Origin: Neopararhizobium haloflavum
GTDB taxonomy: Bacteria > Pseudomonadota > Alphaproteobacteria > Rhizobiales > Rhizobiaceae
Direction of reading: 5' to 3'
Assembly: GCF_002750855.1 (NCBI RefSeq)
Contig: NZ_NWUC01000002.1
Location: 434,001-498,000 of the forward strand
Length of the DNA stretch: 64,000 nucleotides
This document shows positions 59,302 through 64,000 of this stretch, piece by piece; the first letter of the stretch is position 1; the number at the start of each line of letters is the position of its first letter. A program made the position numbers and the translations under genes. The notes beneath the pieces are model-generated. The model was given only the letters and a program-made list of their open reading frames with translations, did no database searches and was not told the origin of the DNA.

Positions 59302-62300
59302 TGAGCCTTCCTCCTTCCTTGTCGAAGAACACGGTGGACGTCACCTCGACCTCGATGGTGCGATCGGGCATGGGAACATAGAGCGTCTGGCCGATGCGCT
59401 CGCGACCACCCGCCACGACGGCAAGCGCGATGGATCGTCCGCAATTGTCCGACCAATAGGACGAGGTGACATGGCCAAGCATGGTCATGGGTATCTTCTC
59501 GTTGGGGTCGGCCACGATCTGGGCGCCCTCATCCAGAACAATCCTGGGGTCCTTCGTCGTCAGACCAACGAGTTGCTTGCGATCGGTGCGGACGAGATCC
59601 GACCGCCTCAAGCCGGCAATCCCGACGAAATCCGGCTTCTTCTTAGAAATCGCCCATGAAAGGCCCGCATCGTGCGGGGTCACTGTGCCATCGGTATCCT
59701 GCCCGACAATGATGTAGCCCTTTTCGGCGCGCAGCACGTGCATCGTCTCCGTGCCATAGAGACAGGCGCCCATCGCCTCGGCGCGCTCCCACAATGCCTC
59801 GAAGACCGAGCGCGCATAGTCGGCCGGCACGTTGACCTCGAAACCGCGCTCTCCGGTGAACGACATGCGGAAAAGCCGTGTGGGGACACCGCAGATCACG
59901 CCTTCGCGCACCGACATGTGCGGCATCGCCTCGTCCGACATGTCGATGCCTTCCACGAACGGCGCGATGATCTCACGCGCCTTCGGACCCTGGACGGCGA
60001 TGACGGCCCACTGCTCGGTGATCGAGGTGAGCCAGACGTCGAGATCCGGAAATTCCGTCTGCAGATAGTCCTCCATGTGATGCAGCACACGCGGTGCACC
60101 ACCCGTCGTGGTGGTCACATGGAAGCGGTCCTCGGCGAGACGACCAACGACACCATCGTCATAGATGTAGCCATCCTCGCGCAGCATGACGCCGTATTTC
60201 GAGCGCCCAGGCGCAAGACTGGACCAGGCATTGGTATACATCAGATCGAGGAATTTCGCCGCATCAGGGCCGACGACTTCGATCTTGCCGAGGGTCGAGG
60301 CGTCGAACAGCCCCGCCGTTTCGCGCACGGTGCGGCATTCGCGGGCGACCGCCTGGTGCATATCCTCTCCGACGCGCGGAAAGTACCAGGCACGCTTCCA
60401 CTGGCCGACATCCTCGAAAATCGCGCCGTTCGTCTCCCAGCATTCGTGAAGCGCGGTTTTCCGGACCGGATCGAAGAGCGCGCCGCGGCTGTGGCCGACG
60501 ATTGCGCCGAAAGTAACGGGCGTATAAGGCGCGCGGAACGTTGTCAGGCCGACTTCCGGGATCGATTTGCCAAGCGTCTCGGCGGCGATCGCCAGCCCGT
60601 GCATGTTGGAGGTCTTGCCCTGGTCTGTCGCCATGCCGTTGGTGGTGAAGCGCTTGACGTGCTCGATGGAGTGCATGCCCTCTCGCACGGCAAGCCTGAT
60701 GTCCTTCGCCGTCACGTCATTCTGGAAATCGACGAATGCTTTCGCCGCAGAGTCGGCCCCGGCCCCCTCGCCCGCGCCGGCCATCCCACTGGTCCATTGA
60801 CTGCGACCTTCCGCACGGCTTTCCACGGCAACGGAAAGCTTGGGGACATCCTCAGCACCGGTCGCCCGCGCCATCAGCTCGCCGGATGCAAGCGCCTCCT
60901 CGACGATTTCCTGCAGGCCCGCCGTTCCGTTGCATGCGCCGATCGAAAGACAGTCCTGCGCATAGGCGCCCGGCAGAAACCGGCTGTTCTCCGCGTCCCA
61001 GGTGACCTTGCCACGCGACTGGGAAAAGAGATGGATGGCCGGGGTCCAGCCGGCCGACATGATGAGCGCATCGACGGCGATCTTTCGGCCCCCATCGCTC
61101 GAACCGATGGGACGCACCCTGATCGACGACACGCGCAGCCGGCCGCCGGTTGCGATGACACCGTGGCGCGTCAGCACCTCGATGCCGAGATCGGCGGCAG
61201 CCGACAGCAGCCCCTCGCCCGGTCCGTCGCGGGTGTCGACGATCACGGGTATCTCTATCCCCGCACGCTTCAGGTCGAACGCGGCCTCATAGGCGCTGTC
61301 GCAGGCCGCATAAACCCCGACCTTCGAGCCGACGGCGACGCCGTAGTGGTTGAGGAACGTGCGCGCGGCAGATGCCAGCATGATCCCCGGCCGGTCGTTG
61401 TCGGGAAAGACCATATGCCGCTCGATCGCGCCTGTCGCCAGGATCACGCGGCGCGCACGGACCTGCCAGAGCCGCTCGCGCGGCTGATCACTGCGCGGGG
61501 ACGCAAGGTGATCGGTTACCCGCTCGGTGAGGCCGACAAAATTCTGCGCATAGTATCCAAACGCCGTGGTCCGGGTGAGAACTTCCACATTGTCCATGAA
61601 GGCCAGACGCCGGGCCGTCTTCTGTGCCCATTCGAAGCCGTCTTCACCGTTGATCGAGATGCCCACCTCGTGATGCAGGGCACCGCCCATCTCTGCCTGC
61701 TCGTCGCAAAGGATGACGCTGACGCCGCTTTCGGCGGCGGCAAGCGCGGCGGAGAGTCCGGCGACGCCCCCGCCGACGACGAGCACGTCGCAGTGCGCGT
61801 AGCGCGATGCGTAACGGTCCGGATCGGGCTCGGTCGGCGCAACGCCGAGGCCGGCGGCAGCACGGATATTGGGTTCGTATAGCCGTTCCCAGGCCGCCCG
61901 CGGCCACATGAAGGTCTTGTAGTAGAAGCCGGCAGCCAGAAACGGCGACAACGCGTCATTGACAGCTCCCACATCGAAGGCAAGGGATGGCCAGCGGTTT
62001 TGCGAATTGGCCCGCATTCCATCGAAGACCTCCTGAACGGAAGCGCGCACATTCGGCTGGTAGCGTGCCGCATCGCGCGAGACGCCCATCAGCGCGTTGG
62101 GCTCTTCCGCCCCGGCCGAGAGCACGCCGCGGGGCCGGTGATACTTGAACGAACGGCCCATGAGATGAATGCCGTTGGCAAGAAGGGCGGAGGCGAGCGT
62201 GTCACCTTCGAGCGCGGTCAACTGCTTGCCGTCAAAGGTAAAGCGTGCGGTTCTGGCTGGTGTCAGCCGTCCGGCGCCGGCGACCCTGTTCGCGCCCGAC

Positions 62301-62323
62301 GTCATGCGATGCGGTGCGCTCAT
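59294..62323 (-). CDS. soxA: sarcosine oxidase alpha subunit
   Basis: A 1009-residue subunit. It begins with a ubiquitin-like ferredoxin-type segment (FTFDGKQLTALEGDTLASALLANG), then a dinucleotide site VLVVGGGVAGLSAAL (about residue 170) that binds NAD, and from about residue 600 a GcvT-like domain that transfers the methyl group to tetrahydrofolate (RAEKGYIIVGQDTDGT). The ATG at 62323 overlaps the soxD stop by four bases. A longer frame to 62443 lies inside soxD and is not real. Confidence 0.95.
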   Translation of the reverse strand: MSAPHRMTSGANRVAGAGRLTPARTARFTFDGKQLTALEGDTLASALLANGIHLMGRSFKYHRPRGVLSAGAEEPNALMGVSRDAARYQPNVRASVQEVFDGMRANSQNRWPSLAFDVGAVNDALSPFLAAGFYYKTFMWPRAAWERLYEPNIRAAAGLGVAPTEPDPDRYASRYAHCDVLVVGGGVAGLSAALAAAESGVSVILCDEQAEMGGALHHEVGISINGEDGFEWAQKTARRLAFMDNVEVLTRTTAFGYYAQNFVGLTERVTDHLASPRSDQPRERLWQVRARRVILATGAIERHMVFPDNDRPGIMLASAARTFLNHYGVAVGSKVGVYAACDSAYEAAFDLKRAGIEIPVIVDTRDGPGEGLLSAAADLGIEVLTRHGVIATGGRLRVSSIRVRPIGSSDGGRKIAVDALIMSAGWTPAIHLFSQSRGKVTWDAENSRFLPGAYAQDCLSIGACNGTAGLQEIVEEALASGELMARATGAEDVPKLSVAVESRAEGRSQWTSGMAGAGEGAGADSAAKAFVDFQNDVTAKDIRLAVREGMHSIEHVKRFTTNGMATDQGKTSNMHGLAIAAETLGKSIPEVGLTTFRAPYTPVTFGAIVGHSRGALFDPVRKTALHECWETNGAIFEDVGQWKRAWYFPRVGEDMHQAVARECRTVRETAGLFDASTLGKIEVVGPDAAKFLDLMYTNAWSSLAPGRSKYGVMLREDGYIYDDGVVGRLAEDRFHVTTTTGGAPRVLHHMEDYLQTEFPDLDVWLTSITEQWAVIAVQGPKAREIIAPFVEGIDMSDEAMPHMSVREGVICGVPTRLFRMSFTGERGFEVNVPADYARSVFEALWERAEAMGACLYGTETMHVLRAEKGYIIVGQDTDGTVTPHDAGLSWAISKKKPDFVGIAGLRRSDLVRTDRKQLVGLTTKDPRIVLDEGAQIVADPNEKIPMTMLGHVTSSYWSDNCGRSIALAVVAGGRERIGQTLYVPMPDRTIEVEVTSTVFFDKEGGRLNG

Positions 62324-62631
62324 GCCGACGTTCCTTTCTGCGCCTTGAGAGCGTCGAGGTCCGGTTTGGGCTTGCCGGCTTCGTAGGTTGCCAGAAACTT
62401 GTCGGTGATCGTGTTTCTGACGGCGTTGAAAAAGCGCCCGCAACCATGGATGTGCCGCCAGCGCTCGAAGACCTCGCCTTTCCTATTGTCGCGGATGAAG
62501 AAATAGCCCTGAAAGGCCTCCTCCGAGAGGTCAGCCATGGCGTCCGGTCGTGCAATATGCGCCTCGCCGGCGTGGCGGAACTCGATCTCCGGTCTTTCTT
62601 CCGCGCAGTAAGGACAGTGGATCAGAAGCAT
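62320..62631 (-). CDS. soxD: sarcosine oxidase delta subunit
   Basis: A 103-residue zinc subunit. Two N-terminal cysteines (CPYC at residues 6-9) and a histidine/cysteine pair (HIHGCGRFF) form the zinc site. YFFIRDNRKGEVFERWRH is the family signature. Four-base overlap with soxA, 21 bases after soxB. Confidence 0.94.
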   Translation of the reverse strand: MLLIHCPYCAEERPEIEFRHAGEAHIARPDAMADLSEEAFQGYFFIRDNRKGEVFERWRHIHGCGRFFNAVRNTITDKFLATYEAGKPKPDLDALKAQKGTSA

Positions 62632-62652
62632 TCTTTCAGCCCTTTTTCACAT

Positions 62653-63906
62653 TCAGTGCGCAACGGCGGCGGCGGCGGCCTCGTCGATCAGCCGGCCGGT
62701 GCGGAAGCGTTCAAGCGTGAAATTCTCATTGATCTTGTGCGGCGCATCGTTGGCGATGGTGTGGGCGAACACATGCGCCGATCCCGGTGTCGCCTTGAAG
62801 CCGCCCGTTCCCCAACCGCAGTTGACGTAAAGACCTTTCACCGGGGTTTTTGCCAGGATCGGCGAACGGTCAGGCGTGACGTCGACGATGCCTCCCCAGG
62901 AGCGCAGCATCTTCATGCGCGTGAATATCGGGAACATCTCGCAGATGGCATCCAGGGTGTGCTGTATGATGTGAAGGCCGCCGGTCTGCGAATAGGACGT
63001 GTACTGGTCCGTGCCCGCGCCGATGACGAGTTCGCCCTTGTCCGACTGCGAAATATAGGCATGCACCGTGTTCGACATGACGACACAGGGGAAGATTGGC
63101 TTGACGGGCTCGGAAACGAGCGCCTGCAACGGAAAGCTTTCGAGCGGCATGTGGACGCCTGCCATGTCCATCAGGACGGAGGTATGGCCGGCAGCAACGA
63201 CGCCGACCTTCTTGGCGCCGATGAAGCCGCGCGCCGTGTCGACGCCCTTGACCTCGCCGTTCGGACCCCGCCGAATGCCGGTCACCTCGCAGTTCTGGAT
63301 GATGTGCACGCCCATGTCGGATGCGGCGCGCGCATAGCCCCAGGCGACGGCATCGTGACGGGCGACCCCGCCCCGTCTCTGAAGGGCGGCGCCCATGACC
63401 GGATAGCGCGCCGACTGAGATATGTTCAGCGGCGGGCAAAACGCCTTCGCCTCCTCAGGCTCCAGCCATTCGTTGTCGACACCATTGAGCCGGTTCGAAT
63501 GGACATGCCGCTTGGCGGATTGAACGTCATGAACATTGTGCTGCAACATCATCACGCCGCGGGCGGAATACATGACGTTGTAGTTCAGTTCCTGCGACAG
63601 ATCCTGCCAGAGATTGAGCGCATGGTTATAAAGGCCGGCGCTTTCGTCGTAGAGATAGTTGGACCGGATGATCGTCGTGTTGCGTCCGGTATTGCCACCG
63701 CCGAGCCATCCCTTTTCGATGACGGCAACATTGCGGATGCCGTGCTCCCTGGCGAGATAGTAGGCGGTTCCGAGCCCATGGCCCCCCGCTCCCACAATCA
63801 CGACATCATAGGATGAGCGCGGTTCTGGCGAGGACCATTGCTTCTCCCAGCCATTGTGGCCGCGCATGGCCTCGCGGGCTATCGCGAAGACGGAATATTT
63901 GCGCAT
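62653..63906 (-). CDS. soxB: sarcosine oxidase beta subunit
   Basis: A 417-residue flavoprotein, first gene of the unit. The FAD site [19 protein letters not shown] is at residues 33-51. His184 in ARHDAVAWG lies where SoxB carries its covalent FMN. The conserved [22 protein letters not shown]-terminus and C-terminal [22 protein letters not shown] agree with known SoxB proteins. The enzyme works in choline/glycine-betaine breakdown. Confidence 0.95.
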   Translation of the reverse strand: MRKYSVFAIAREAMRGHNGWEKQWSSPEPRSSYDVVIVGAGGHGLGTAYYLAREHGIRNVAVIEKGWLGGGNTGRNTTIIRSNYLYDESAGLYNHALNLWQDLSQELNYNVMYSARGVMMLQHNVHDVQSAKRHVHSNRLNGVDNEWLEPEEAKAFCPPLNISQSARYPVMGAALQRRGGVARHDAVAWGYARAASDMGVHIIQNCEVTGIRRGPNGEVKGVDTARGFIGAKKVGVVAAGHTSVLMDMAGVHMPLESFPLQALVSEPVKPIFPCVVMSNTVHAYISQSDKGELVIGAGTDQYTSYSQTGGLHIIQHTLDAICEMFPIFTRMKMLRSWGGIVDVTPDRSPILAKTPVKGLYVNCGWGTGGFKATPGSAHVFAHTIANDAPHKINENFTLERFRTGRLIDEAAAAAVAH

Positions 63907-63954
63907 GGAAGCTCCCGGTTCATCCCGATTCTATGTGTCGCTCTCAGCGGACGG

Positions 63955-63983
63955 GCGCTAGGCAACCTTGACAGCCATGTCAA
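63955..63983 (-). promoter_or_regulatory. promoter of soxBDAG with operator-like palindrome
   Basis: On the minus strand TTGACA (63983-63978) and TAGCGC (63960-63955), 17 bases apart. The -35 is one arm of the inverted repeat TTGACA-N4-TGTCAA (63968-63983), so a repressor bound there would block RNA polymerase. Confidence 0.6.
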
Positions 63984-64000
63984 ATGCCCGGCCACGACAG

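Noticed and set aside
59672-61882. 736-codon plus-strand frame
   Set aside because: Antisense to soxA, which is clearly coding.
63968-63983. FNR/FixK-type box
   Set aside because: The spacing inside TTGA...TCAA is eight bases, not six, and the arm is TTGACA.

Overview
The window is ordinary, gene-dense, GC-rich chromosomal backbone of an alphaproteobacterium, most likely of the order Hyphomicrobiales (Rhizobiales). The main pointers are an Omp10-type lipoprotein, an RcdA (DUF1465) gene, a CpdR response regulator, a GapR (DUF2312) gene, DUF1192/DUF1244/DUF1036/DUF459/DUF882 proteins, an MmgR-type small RNA beside hisN, homospermidine synthase and CtrA boxes of the form TTAA-N7-TTAA. Genus and species cannot be fixed from the sequence. 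I see no phage, transposon, integron, CRISPR array or rRNA. One tRNA gene is present (Val, GAC).

Layout. 1-9.1 kb: a cut-off acyl-CoA ligase, a TauE exporter, a thiamine-phosphate-synthase-like gene with a Sel1-repeat protein, efp, suhB, a MotA/ExbB-like plus OmpA-like membrane pair, and a second acyl-CoA ligase. 9.1-17.7 kb: an ABC exporter, rpmE, rcdA, a regulatory gap with two CtrA boxes and a probable small RNA, DUF1192, a quinone oxidoreductase, a hydrolase, pyk with a DUF1036 gene, DUF1244 and gapR. 17.7-31.5 kb: a DUF882 M15-type peptidase, an orphan sigma-54 response regulator, an M3 peptidase with a DUF3445 gene, hss, omp10, a 5'-nucleotidase fused to LysM, hemH and a KpsF-type isomerase. 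31.5-43.3 kb: a beta-barrel protein, galU, a MltB-type transglycosylase, a DUF459 protein and gltD/gltB. 43.8-51.7 kb: threonine aldolase, DoxX, a heat-shock hsp20 with an RpoH promoter and ROSE-like leader, a second small RNA candidate, a lipase, hisN, mmgR, hutG, cpdR, tRNA-Val and MipA. 52-64 kb: a five-gene branched-chain-type ABC importer with a divergent IclR regulator and a MaoC hydratase, then soxBDAG (heterotetrameric sarcosine oxidase) with queF at its 3' end.

How genes work together. RcdA and CpdR are the two adaptors that prime ClpXP to destroy CtrA, and GapR is a chromosome-organising protein of the same cell-cycle circuit. Here rcdA is preceded by CtrA boxes, one of which appears to drive a short terminator-ended RNA with an anti-Shine-Dalgarno stretch. 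GltBD assimilates ammonium. SoxBDAG oxidises sarcosine to glycine, formaldehyde and peroxide. The liv-type importer is probably controlled by the neighbouring IclR protein through a perfect 16-bp palindrome. Many envelope genes (Omp10, MipA, MltB, DUF459, DUF882, the OmpA/MotA pair and LysM-nucleotidase) are interspersed.

The most interesting items are non-coding: the CtrA-linked small RNA beside rcdA, the RNA-thermometer-like leader of hsp20, and an unassigned terminator-ended RNA candidate divergent from hsp20. Among proteins, the ion-motor-like membrane pair, the DUF459 protein lacking its SGNH catalytic residues, and the LysM-tethered nucleotidase deserve attention.
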